The position numbers were made by a program, and so were the translations under genes. Source: Paraspadella gotoi (Eukaryota > Chaetognatha). From it: 64,000 bases of DNA. The stretch spans positions 8,257,992-8,321,991 of the forward strand of contig CM119263.1 in the NCBI GenBank assembly GCA_051294375.1. The letters are read 5' to 3'. Each line of letters opens with the position of its first letter. The first letter of the stretch is position 1. The notes under the pieces were generated by a model. That model made no database searches, was not told the DNA's origin, and saw only the letters and a list, made by a program, of their open reading frames with translations. Of the stretch, positions 1 through 10,039 are shown piece by piece.

Positions 1-850
1 GAGTGATAACAGCGCGGGGAAACGGAGGCGCGAGGTGGCCAAGTTGAAATTCCTCCCGAATTTTCCCGCCGTAAATTTTTTTTTTTTTTTTTTTTTTTTC
101 AAAATTTCCCGCCGCTCGGAATTCGTGATTCCGAGTTTTAACGTTCGACGAAACGGGGCGATGCATCTCTCCCTCTTGTCAAAAACCCAACGCCTTCGCG
201 GACTGTAAATCGCGACGGCCGTAATTTTAGAACCGCGGATTCGATTCCGTTTTAGTAAACAAGTTCATGAGAAGGAAAATAAAAAAAAAATAAAAAAAAA
301 AAAACTCGAGCCAGAATTCCCGCCTGGAGATGATTGGGTAGAGGGCGAGGGATGGGGCTTGAATGGGGAATGGAGGGGGGCGTGCCTCCCTTTCAAACTG
401 ATGGGGTTTTGCAAAACGAAATACAGTTTCGCTCGCGACCTCTCCCTCGGGGCTTTCGCTCCGTCCCGTTTTGTTTACGTTTCTCTAAATAAAAACAAAG
501 GCTTTTTTTTGCATTCGAATGAAGGTTTTTAAATGTCCCAATCGGTCTGTCAGAGTATACTAGTTTAAAGAAGCGATGTAAATCAAAATTTAGCTATTTT
601 TTTCCGTTTCCATACAACAAACTGTTATTAAAGAAGCTATGTAAATCAGAAGTTAGCTATTTTTTTCCCCGTTTCCATACAACAAACTGTTATTAAACGA
701 TAGTACGTCTTCACATAATTTTTTTTTAAAGGATTGCGCAATACAACAAACAGATCATTCAACCGGATCCACGAAAGTTACTCCCGTTAATGTCTCGTTA
801 ATGTAAAAATGCGGGGCATGATTACGTTTTAATGCGAAAAGAACACATCA
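1..850. other. AT-rich flank, no gene seen
   Basis: There is no convincing open frame or RNA gene here. A 24-base T run lies at 76-99 and A-rich runs at about 280-304. Composition turns CpG-rich past about 880. The only internal structure is the short tandem duplication at 565-691, listed separately. Confidence 0.5.
565..691. repeat. 63-bp tandem duplication, two copies
   Basis: Two adjacent copies begin at 565 and 628, each with TTAAAGAAGC. Both run through ATGTAAATCA, TAGCTATTTTTTTCC and CATACAACAAACTGTTATTA. They differ by a few substitutions and small indels. ATGTAAAT resembles an octamer-like POU site, but this was not tested. The duplication lies about 200 bp upstream of the CCAAT-box island. 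Confidence 0.85.
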
Positions 851-879
851 TTCGAAGATAACATGAATATCGTTAGAAG

Positions 880-1380
880 GAACGATACAATGGCTCACGT
901 CAGCCAATGAGCGATCGACTCGTCACGGACCGGCGTTTTCGCTTCGTTGATTTGACGGTCTTTCATACTTTCCTCCGAACTCGGGATTGGTTGCTCGAAA
1001 AAAAGCTTTAAGCTCCTTCGCGATTGGCCGACGTCCACTCGGCTAACATTTCCGATTGGCTACCAGCTTTCGTTCCCGATTCATTCGCGTCGTTAACGCC
1101 GCTCGTTTCCGATTGGTTTACGTCAATCAGAGCCGCGAAACGGCGACGTCATAAGCTCGCATTCTCACGGAGGAAGAAAAAAAAATGACGCCGCTTTCGC
1201 AGCCAGGGTGACGCGCATGAATGCTGATTGGTCGGCAGGCGCCGCATAGGAAACGCGAGGATTGGACCACTAGGGAGGACAACGCGAGCGGATTGGCTCG
1301 TCGTCTTCGACGAATGAAAACGCGGTCGTGCGCGAAGGAGGCCACGTGTTCTCCTGCGCGTAACACGTGATTTTCCTAGG
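880..1380 (+). promoter_or_regulatory. CpG-rich promoter-like island with eight CCAAT boxes
   Basis: Eight CCAAT/ATTGG pentamers occur in under 400 bp: CCAAT at 904-908, then ATTGG at 986, 1023, 1055, 1112, 1227, 1261 and 1292. Seven share one orientation. Neighbouring spacings include 37, 32, 34 and 31 bp, about three helical turns. CpG dinucleotides are frequent. CRE-like TACGTCA and GACGTCA sit near 1,118 and 1,145. Multiple CCAAT boxes about 31-35 bp apart are a known arrangement in NF-Y-bound promoters. No TATA box is obvious and the driven transcript cannot be told from this window. The motifs are seen; promoter function is inference. Confidence 0.5.
1343..1369. promoter_or_regulatory. 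Two palindromic CACGTG E-boxes
   Basis: CACGTG occurs at 1343-1348 and again at 1364-1369, 21 bp apart, two helical turns. It is the core site of bHLH-zipper factors (Myc/Max/USF type) and of circadian CLOCK/CYCLE dimers. The pair ends the CCAAT-rich island, which supports a regulatory reading. A chance pair in GC-rich DNA is possible. Confidence 0.4.
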
Positions 1381-1389
1381 AAACGAGGG

Positions 1390-1860
1390 CAAAGGAGATG
1401 GAAGAGGGAGGAAGGCCTCGAAAGAACGGAGGGGAAAGGAGGAAGAATATTGGAAAAGGAGAAGACAAATTTTAAATGAAACTCAAAAAAATGTTATAAA
1501 CCAGACTAAATTGATAAAGAAAAGAAAATAAAAAGAAGAAACGAAAGAAAAAACGGGCAGATAAGGAGACGAAAAAATTCAAAATTAAAAAAAAAAAAAG
1601 CAGAGAAAAAACAGAACGAAATCCTTTCAAAAAGTAAAAGAAAAAAAAGTTAAAAGAATATAAGTAACGACGTTGATAAGAAAAGAAAATTAAACGAAGA
1701 TAACATAAAACGAAAATACAAACAAAAAAAACAGAGAAAGATTTTTTTCTTCTCAAAGAAATGAGAGGGAAAAAAATTAAAAAAAGGGAAAACATAAAAT
1801 GAACCGGAAGCAGAAAAAAAAAGAGAGTAGAAGCCGCAGGAAACGACATAAAGCGAAGGA
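1390..1860. other. Purine-rich block
   Basis: The + strand is almost all A and G, with short GGAAG/AAAAGA runs and few pyrimidines. The reverse complement gives long F/L/S-rich open frames that are composition artefacts. It is followed directly by a pyrimidine-rich block, so the pair forms a strand-asymmetric switch near 1,860. Confidence 0.6.
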
Positions 1861-2760
1861 TTTCCCTTCCTCCCCTTTTTTCTTTCCTCCCTTCTTTTCT
1901 TTCCTCCCTTTCCCCAATTGCCCTTCCCCTCCGTTTCATTTCTTTCTTCTCGGAACCCCCGGACTTCCTCCCCCACCCCCCCCCGCTGTTTTTACCTTCT
2001 CGTTCCTTTTTTTCCTTATATTATCCGTTTTTCCGTTACTTAATCTTTCATGCTTTTATCTTTTTCTTACCTTTTACTAGTTTTATATATATTTTTTTGT
2101 TTTGCCTTATTATTTCCTATTTCTTTCTTTCGTCTTCTCTCTCCTCTTTACTCCTTTACTCTCTCTTGCCTCATCTCTTTTGCCCTTTCTGCTCCTTTCT
2201 CTTTACGCTTTCTTTTCTTTCCTTTTTCTTTTCCTTTCGCTTTTTTTTCGTTTTTCCTTTCTGCCTCAATTTCGTTTTAACTTATTTCCCTTTTCTGCTC
2301 CTTTCTCTTTACGCTTTCTTTCTTCCTTTTCTTTTCCTTTCCTTTCTTTTTTCACGTTTTCCTTTTTGGCCCTCATTCGTTTTACTTTTTTTGCCCTTTC
2401 TGCTCCTTTCTCTTTACGCTTTCTTCATTCTTTTCCTTTTTCCTTTCCTTTCCTTTTTTTCCGTTTTCCTTTTGCCCTCAATTCGTTTTACTTTTTTGCC
2501 CTTTCTGCTCCTTTCTCTTTACGCTTTCTTTTTTCTTTTCCTTTTTCCTTTCCTTTCCTTTTTTTCCGTTTTGCCCTTTCTGCTCCTTTCTCTTTTCGCT
2601 TTCTTCATTCTTTTCCTTTTTCCTTTCCTTTCCTTTCCTCCATTTCCGTTCTTTTCTTATTTTTAATTCATCTTTTCCCTTTATTTGTGGTTTCCTCCAT
2701 CATTTTCTTTTCCTTTCTTTTCCTCTTTCTTATTCCTTTTTTTCTCTTCTCGACTTCAAA
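1860..2760. other. Pyrimidine-rich block
   Basis: The + strand is almost entirely C and T. It opens with TTCCC/TTTCC runs, then a C-rich run at about 1,968-1,984, then the 105-bp tandem repeat. Overlapping F/L/S-rich open frames in two + strand frames reflect composition only and show no codon structure. Confidence 0.6.
2175..2650. repeat. About 105-bp pyrimidine tandem repeat, five copies
   Basis: CTGCTCCTTTCTCTTT recurs at 2189, 2295, 2400, 2505 and 2580, so the spacing is 106, 105, 105 and 75 bp. Each copy continues ACGCTTTCTT, then runs of TTTTCC. The last full interval is shortened by about 30 bp. 105 is a multiple of three, which explains why one frame stays open with a repeated SLYAF-like motif. 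Confidence 0.85.
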
Positions 2761-3445
2761 ATCCCGCCACCCACCCAGTGCAAGGAAAAAAAAACTTAAC
2801 CATGAAAACATTAAAAAAAAAAAGTCAATTCCAACCAAATGAAAGGAAGACTTTGAAAAATGGTGCGATAACACGAAAGCGCGATCCAAGTTGCAATTGT
2901 AATATATTGCTTAGCTCAACGAAGCCGCAGAAAACGCATCAAAAAAGAAGATAGAAAAAAAAGGTGCAATTTATTCTATTTTATCTGTAAGTAATCTCGA
3001 TATAATTCGACTAGAACGATGTATATGTATATGAAAATTTGCAAATTACTTGTTTCTATTTTTATGAAGGATTTACTATTTAATCTATATTCTTTAAATA
3101 TATATATTATATATATGTATATGTATATTTTATAACGTATATTTAGATAGATGATATATATTTAATGTATACATAATTACATATTTGCCTAAACCCATTT
3201 TCTTGACTCGAATCAGAGCGAAAAGGTCTTACTCTTCATTAGAACCAAAGTTAAAGAGAAAAAAAACAAGTAAACAAAAGGGAAACGTCTCGGCGTCAAA
3301 AGCCGACGAAAGAAAAAAAAGGAGGAAAATGGAGGAAAAAAAATAGTTAATGAGAGGAGCTTGTCGTCTGCTTAGCGAAATGAAAACGAGAATAAGAGAG
3401 ATGGCGCTCATTTCCAACATGGTGGCGACGAAAGGAAAGAGACAG
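2761..3445. other. AT-rich DNA, nothing gene-like
   Basis: A short A-rich part is followed by TA/TATG microsatellite-like sequence at about 3,090-3,180. Then comes purine-rich DNA up to the N gap. No splice-site pair or sustained open frame was found. Confidence 0.5.
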
Positions 3446-3592
3446 NNNNNNNNNNNNNNNNNNNNNNNNNNNNNNNNNNNNNNNNNNNNNNNNNNNNNNN
3501 NNNNNNNNNNNNNNNNNNNNNNNNNNNNNNNNNNNNNNNNNNNNNNNNNNNNNNNNNNNNNNNNNNNNNNNNNNNNNNNNNNNNNNNNNNNN
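3446..3592. other. Assembly gap (147 N)
   Basis: This run of N directly precedes the left arm of inverted repeat 1. The open frames that cross it are not real evidence of coding. Confidence 0.99.
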
Positions 3593-3946
3593 AGAAACAA
3601 ATTCAAATAAAGGGATGGAAGAGGAACGAGAGACTCTGTCTCCTGCTCTTCCCCCTCCTCATTATCCTCCTCCCTTTCCTCTTCCTCCTCCTCTTCCTCC
3701 TCCTCTTCCTCCTTCCCCTTTCCCACCTCGTCCTTCTCTTCCCCTTTCTTTTTCTTCTTAATCCATTATGCAAATTCGAATGGAAAAGAGACTCAAGAAA
3801 TAAAGGACTTGTCACAATAATGTAAATTAGGCTCCCGTTGGGTCCCCTGCGGTGGGGCAGGCCCTAAGGTGGAGCCAGGATGATCGGACGAGCGATTCGG
3901 TGGCGCCGGAAAGATGGGAACGTCGGGGTTGGCACGAGAGTAGAAT

Positions 3947-4104
3947 GGGGATGGTGGAATTGGGATAGTGGAAGCAGGATGGTGGAATTGGGATAGAGGA
4001 AGAGGGATGGTGGAATTGGGATAGTGGAAGCGGGACGGTGGAATTGGGATAGTGGAAGCGGGATGGTGGAATTGGGATAGACTAAGAGGGATGGTGGAAT
4101 CGTG
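3947..4104. repeat. 28-bp minisatellite, about 5-6 copies
   Basis: The unit reads GGGATGGTGGAATT followed by GGGATAGTGGAAGC. Copies vary at AGCAGG/AGCGGG/AGAGGG. 28 is not a multiple of three, so it is not a peptide repeat. The reverse complement lies in the right arm at about 5,553-5,703. Confidence 0.85.
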
Positions 4105-4315
4105 GGAATGTAAGATTGAGGAATTCGTGCGACTTAAAAGATCAGTAAATAGAGTAAATAGAAAAGAAGTTAAAAAGAAACAGAAAATAGAGATTATGAG
4201 TGAAAAAGTTGATAATAAAAATGAAAGGGCGAATAAATGGTTGTGTTAGAAAACCAGAAATAAAGGACATGCATAGGGCGATAAAAAGTAAAAAGTGATA
4301 TAGAAATAGGCAAAT

Positions 4316-4478
4316 AGAGAAAGAGAGAGAGAGAGAGTGAGAGAGAGAGAAGAGAGCTTGAGAGAGAGAGAGAGATTAAAAAAGAACTAAAAGAAGGAAC
4401 GGGAAGATAAAGAGAGAGAGAGAGAGAGTGAGAGAGAGAGAGTGAGTGACGAGAGAGAGAGAGAGAGAGAGAGTGAGT

Positions 4479-4512
<34 letters not shown>

Positions 4513-4580
4513 CGAGAGAGAGATGAGAGGAGAGAGAGAGAGAGGGAGTGAAGAAGCAGAGATAGAGAGAGAGAGAGATT
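4316..4580. repeat. Interrupted (GA)n tract
   Basis: GA-rich microsatellite DNA is broken by GTGAGTGA and GAGGAG interruptions. It is mirrored as CT-rich sequence at about 5,058-5,335 in the other arm of inverted repeat 1. Confidence 0.85.
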
Positions 4581-4651
4581 AAAAAAGAACTAAAAGAAGG
4601 AACGGGGAAAAATGGAATCTTTCTTAGGTGTAAACGCACCTCTGAATAATC

Positions 4652-4846
4652 CCTCCGCGCCGCGCCGCGCCTCCGCCGCCGCCGCCGCCCGCCCGCCGCC
4701 GCCGATTCTGCTTCTCGTCCCTTATTTTCCTTGCACGCCCCCTCTGCCTTTAATGCAACTCTCCGCCTATAAACTCGGAGCGTCGCCCGTACAAGCACGA
4801 TCTCTCTCTCTCGTCTCATCTCTCTCTCTCTCTCTCTCTCTACTCT

Positions 4847-4889
<43 letters not shown>

Positions 4890-4982
4890 GTCCCGGCTTG
4901 CCCCGCCCACTTCGGCCAGTGACGCCAGACGCGCGATGCTACATCCCATATCCAGTTGCGTATTAACACGCGCTACGCTCTC
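4652..4982. other. Spacer of inverted repeat 1: CCG-rich plus (CT)n
   Basis: The spacer holds a CGCCGC/CCGCCG-rich stretch (about 4,655-4,705), a TATA-like CTATAAACTCGG near 4,768, and a (CT)n tract at about 4,800-4,890. This single-copy sequence sits between the arms. The TATA-like motif followed by GC-rich DNA could be part of a promoter, but no gene can be tied to it. Confidence 0.4.
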
Positions 4983-5121
4983 CGGGATTATTCAGAGGTG
5001 CGTTTACACCCTTAAGAAGATTCCATTTTTCCCGTTCCTTCTTTAGTTTTTTTTATCTCTCTCTCTCTCTATCTCTGCTTCTTCACTCCCTCTCTCTCTC
5101 TCTCCTCTCATCTCTCTCTCG

Positions 5122-5155
<34 letters not shown>

Positions 5156-6045
5156 ACTCACTCTCTCTCTCTCTCTCTCTCTCGTCACTCACTCTCTCTC
5201 TCTCACTCTCTCTCTCTCTCTCTTTATCTTCCCGTTCCTTCTTTTAGTTCTTTTTTAATCTCTCTCTCTCTCTCAAGCTCTCTTCTCTCTCTCTCCCTCC
5301 CCTCTCCTCTCTCACTCTCTCTCTCTCTCTTTCTCTATTTGCCTATTTCTATATCACTTTTTACTTTTTATCGCCTATGCATGTCCTTTATTTCTGGTTT
5401 TCTAACACAACATTTATTCGCCCTTTCATTTTTATTATCAACTTTTTCACTCATAATCTTTATTTTCTGTTTCTTTTAACTTCTTTTCTATTTACTCTAT
5501 TTACTGATCTTTTAAGTCGCACGAATTCCTCAATCTTACATTCCCACGATTCCACCATCCTCTTAGTCTATCCCAATTCACCATCCGCTTCCACTATCCC
5601 AATTCCACCGTCCCGCTTCCACTATCCCAATTCCACCATCCCCTCTTCCTTATCCAATTTTGTCCACCATCCTGCTTCCACTATCCAATTCCACCATCCC
5701 CATTCTACTCTCGTGCAACCCCGACGTTCCCATCTTTCCGGCGCCACCGAATCGCTCGTCCGATCATCCTGGCTCCACCTTAGGGGCCTGCCCCACGCAA
5801 GGGGACCCAACGGGAGCCTAATTTACATTATTGTGACAAGTCCTTTATTTCTTGAGTCTCTTTTCCATTCGAATTTGCATAATGGATAGAAGAAAAGAAA
5901 GGGGAAGAGAAGGACGAGGTGGAAAGGGGAAGGGGAAGAGAGGAGGAAGAGGAGAGGAGAGAAAGGGAGGAGGATAATGAGGAGGGGGAAGAGCAGAGAC
6001 AGAGTCTCTCGTTCCTCTTCCATCCCTTATTGAATTTGTTTCTTT
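4983..6045 (-). repeat. Inverted repeat 1, right arm
   Basis: Reverse complement of 3,593-4,651. It carries the same CT tracts, the 28-bp minisatellite and the outer end matching CAAATTCAA...GGGATGGAAG. Differences between the arms are mostly one- or two-base indels, the pattern expected of noisy long reads. Confidence 0.9.
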
Positions 6046-6047
6046 TC

Positions 6048-6048
6048 T

Positions 6049-6117
<69 letters not shown>

Positions 6118-6164
6118 CTCTCTTCTCTCTCTCTCTCTCGCTCTCGTCTCTCTCTCTCTCTCTG
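6048..6164. repeat. (CT)n microsatellite
   Basis: A long near-perfect CT run has a few TCTTC and CTCG interruptions at its right end. It follows the right arm of inverted repeat 1. It gives S/L repeat open frames on + and R/E on -. Confidence 0.95.
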
Positions 6165-9100
6165 TCTAATACACGTACTCAGACTCACTAACCAATGTAT
6201 ACATGTCCAACATACGCCGTCTCGGACCGCAATCTCCGCGCGCTTTCCGTATCTGAAATCCAGACTAAGAAGGAATTGTCCACTCGTCATGAATAATATC
6301 TCCACTCACACATTGAAATATTCAGTTGTGGTAAGACAAGCAACTACCATAGGACAGACCAGTATGATTGTCAATTATAACGGCGACTCCCGAGGCCGTT
6401 GATATAACTGGCTCGCCACACTCATACATCAGTTCGTATCTCCTGTATGTAGAAAAGGCATGATATGTTCAACATATACACTGGTCTCGAATGCGGTGGT
6501 GCAAAATCATGCTTCAGCGATAAGTCATCTTGCCGATCCAGTAAAATTACGGACGACTAAAGCACGGCACAGCCCTGTACCGACTGCGTTGATGAATCGA
6601 CTAGGCTCTATTATAAAACGAGTTCCAGTAAACATAATCTTAGTCTCATTATCCCGCGTTTGGAGGCGGCGTCTTGATATAGATAATAAATGCTTACCGC
6701 GACACAAACCCAGCATCCCGTCCGCTAAATGTCATGTGAAGAGGGGGGAGACGATACAATAATATCGTGTTGGCGTGTGATACTTTTAAATCTCTACCGC
6801 GCGAAAAAATCTATATAAAATCAGGAATTAATATAATTATATAATTAATTGATGCAGAGGACAACAATAAGAAAAATAGCGCGAAAGCTATATAAAACTG
6901 TGCGTTTCGCGAATTTGGCTAACGAGATGCATGCCCCGAAACAATTAGACGGCGGAAGTCCATGCCTGCGACAGATCCCGAGGACGTCAGATCGGCATTT
7001 ACCGTGTACATATCTCGTGCATGGGGTTCGTGCGTGTATTCGCAAACCGCCGATAATGTAGGCAGCGATCACTCCGAACATCTCATGCGGATTAGTGTTG
7101 CCGTAGCGTGGTGGAGACTTAGAAAGCGCCAACCGTCTCGCCCGTGGAGATGCCTCCTACTAGACAATATATTATGATTGTCTTATCGACGCAACATTTC
7201 AAAATTACTTCATGACACCGAACTCTCCTTCGCCTGCACCCCCTGACCCTATCCGCCACCATAAGAAATTGAAACACGATAATTAAAACAGATAATTACA
7301 TTCAGCCAGTTAAAACCACTGCAAAGTATTAGTCCGCCCATCAAACATCTAGTTTATTAACTTACAATATAATTTTATTTTAATGTGCACTGTTAATGCA
7401 CGTAAATGTTTCATGTCTAGTAGAATCGTCTTGAGCGGAACAAGATTAGCACCAAATTGAATTTCTTCAAAGAACCATTAATCCTTAGGATTTCTCGTTG
7501 TTTCTACTGACATTCTTCAAATCGGTCGATTCCTTTTTTGAAAGATTTTGGATAATATTAATAGAAAAATCCTTGATATAAGATTTTTTCGTCCAATTTA
7601 GGAATTCACTTTCTCTCTCTCTCCGTTCTCTTTCTGCTGGTCTGCCCATTAAACTTGCTGCGACCATTGCGAGGTCTTTTTCTCCATGGCAGATTTAACC
7701 AGAACAAAATCTCCATCCCTTTCCTTCTTCCAATTTTCTCTTCCTCCTCTGCCATAAAAAGACTCCTTTTTAAAATGAATATTTTGCTCTTACCGCCGAC
7801 TTTGTTGACGTAGCTGTTCTTCACTCTACTCTAATTTACCTTCAAGCCCACTATGTTACGATATGGCATCTTTTACATGTTTAGATGTACTCCTTTTACT
7901 TGTGATGTATATCTTGTTTTAAAAATTTTCATTTCTAGGTCGTTCATTTACCGTAACAATAGCATATAATGGTTACTACTAATATTACCCGATACACATG
8001 CTCAACCCACATTATCACTCTGTGGAATTCTGAGACCCTACTAATTACCGCAAAATAGTCACACAAAACTACGTCTACCTTAACCTTCTTTGGTCTCGCC
8101 CTTTAGTAACCATTGCCTCTGCTCCTCAGTTTCACACACCAACTCACATCTCACCCACGTACCCTGACCCTTGTCCGTTCTTGTTTTTATAGAGCGACGA
8201 CCGCCAGTCTGTCATAGACAGTCCGCCCTTGTCCGTAACGCATGGTCGCCGCTTCACGCTGATAACTCCGCGGCGCTGCGGACTCGCGCGCATCGTGGTG
8301 CAATCAACCTCCAGCAGCGTTCGTTAAAATCGGCGTCGGCAAAGGGCGACACGTCTCTTGACGGGAGATGCTGAAGATGAAACAAGTGGATGAGAGCGTT
8401 CATAATTGTGGCGAAGCCTTCATATCGTGGCATATTACTGTTCTAGTCTTATACAAATCATAATTGTATACGTATAAATATGTGTAATTTACTCCAGATT
8501 CATAAATACAAAACAATCCTATTAAAACCATTAGATAATCTGCTCCGATCAAATAAAGTGGTCCGGTATATCATAACATACTATGTATATCGGTCCACGC
8601 AAAAAAGCGATCGTAGTAACTATTGCGCGGGTTCGAAACATAAGAGGACCTAAAGCATGCTATTCGTCGTTTCACAATCTCCTCTGCTTGCGGGTTATTG
8701 TTTAAAATATTTCGCTTCAAAACTTGGAATTACCCGTCATAAGATAGTTGTTTTTTCTTTAAGTTACTATCACAGTCGACCTAATCGAGTAGAGCTAAGC
8801 CTTTTAGGACAAAAACAGAAAAGTTAGAAACTGCGAAACAAGGTGAACATGGTACAAACCAGCAGCGTACTGCTCAAAGAAACACATATGAACAAACCGA
8901 TATTAAACGTATAGCGAGAAATAAAGAGACGTGTATGCAAACATATGATATAGTGATCCTCTCCCATTAACGCTCTCATAGAACTAGAGCTCTTGACAAC
9001 AAATATGTCTCTAGACCGGTTTTTCCTCTCCCTTCCCAATAGTATTGTCTTCTGACCGGCCAATGGTAGAAATGAGATGGCAATATTGTATGTTTAAGTT

Positions 9101-9600
9101 TCAAAAAAAAATGCCGCCATATCAAATATAGAACACTCTATAACCAAATCTTCGTGAAAATCCACCCCTATACTCCTCTGTAAGATTTTTCTGCCAATAT
9201 AAGATATTTTCAGAAACTATTGACTCCCTGGTTGAAAGGTCTCTGTAGATTCCGAAACTGCCGGCCCGACCGTTAAGTCCGGTCTAATTATACTATTTAC
9301 CCTCAATAAAGGAATATGGTCACCAAAATGGCTAGTCACTTGTAACATGATCGTATATCTGCCTAAACCACCCAAATGAAATGTAGAAGAAAAATTTGGA
9401 GCCCTTCAGACATATTGCTAATACAGAAATTACATGAATTCGAAGTTTATTGTAAAAGTGACAAAACATACCTTAAATGCGTTGACATTGTATAGAAGTT
9501 GAGAAATCCCTTTATTTGTATATATAAAAAATTTGCCATCAAATAATTATTTTCCGAGCGGACCAGCCCTCCATTTGAATCGAATGGTTCGATGTTCAAA
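6165..9600. other. Unique AT-rich DNA without a supported gene
   Basis: Several frames of 60-100 codons occur on both strands (for example 6,460-6,762 +, 6,845-7,132 -, 8,824-9,063 -). None has a recognisable domain, and they overlap on opposite strands. A locally GC-rich patch lies at about 8,175-8,375, with small hairpins such as CTGTCATAGACAG. It could be decayed transposon DNA. Nothing firmer can be said. Confidence 0.4.
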
Positions 9601-9639
9601 ATGATGGTTATTTGTCAAGAGAAAAAAAATGCGAGCCTT

Positions 9640-9800
9640 CAGATGCCAACAGGATCGAGAATCGAGTGTTTTTTACATCTAATATATTTACCTGAATTTT
9701 TCCCAGGGGCGTTGACATTATTTGGTAGTCAGATTTTAACAAAATCTCCCTCTGAAAGTCTTGTCTCAGAATTTCTAAGACCAGCGGACGTAGACCCCTC
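9640..9800 (-). pseudogene. Possible LTR-retrotransposon integrase C-terminal remnant
   Basis: One minus-strand frame reads EGDFVKI, an in-frame stop, then LPNNVNAPGKNSGKYI. The GDxV...LPxxxxAPGK...KYI pattern resembles the small SH3-like C-terminal part of LTR-retrotransposon integrases, which starts with GD and ends near KY.GPY. Here GPY is absent and stops follow, so it would be a dead fragment. A second GDGDFVLVK-like reading occurs on the minus strand near 7,700. The match is by eye over about 25 residues and could be chance. Confidence 0.2.
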
Positions 9801-10039
9801 CTAGGCCTACACTCACTCGCGATTCGAAATCGCTCTGTACTCATTCATGATGAAGCCGACCGCAGCGGATTATTAATGGATTAAAACTGTTAAATCCTGA
9901 TAGGCTGAATTAATGATTTTGATCGAAATAGCTCCCCACGTTGAACTTAGCGGTTTCACAGCTATCGGTAAATATAGTTAATCAAAAACCATAGCGACTG
10001 GTCTGGCCAACAATATATGTACGACGATAGAGCGTTAAA

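Larger units (their letters stand above)
3593..4651 (+). repeat. Inverted repeat 1, left arm
   Basis: This arm is the reverse complement of 4,983-6,045 with scattered indels. Anchors are GAGACTCAAGAAATAAAGG near 3,790, matched near 5,850, and GGTGTAAACGCACCTCTGAA near 4,627, matched near 4,995. It contains a 28-bp minisatellite and then GA-rich DNA. No gene is seen in the arm. Confidence 0.9.

Noticed and set aside
1472-2842. Overlapping long frames on both strands (up to 246 codons)
   Set aside because: They come from purine/pyrimidine blocks and read only F, L, S or K, E, R. Frames overlap in several registers and there is no domain or codon signal.
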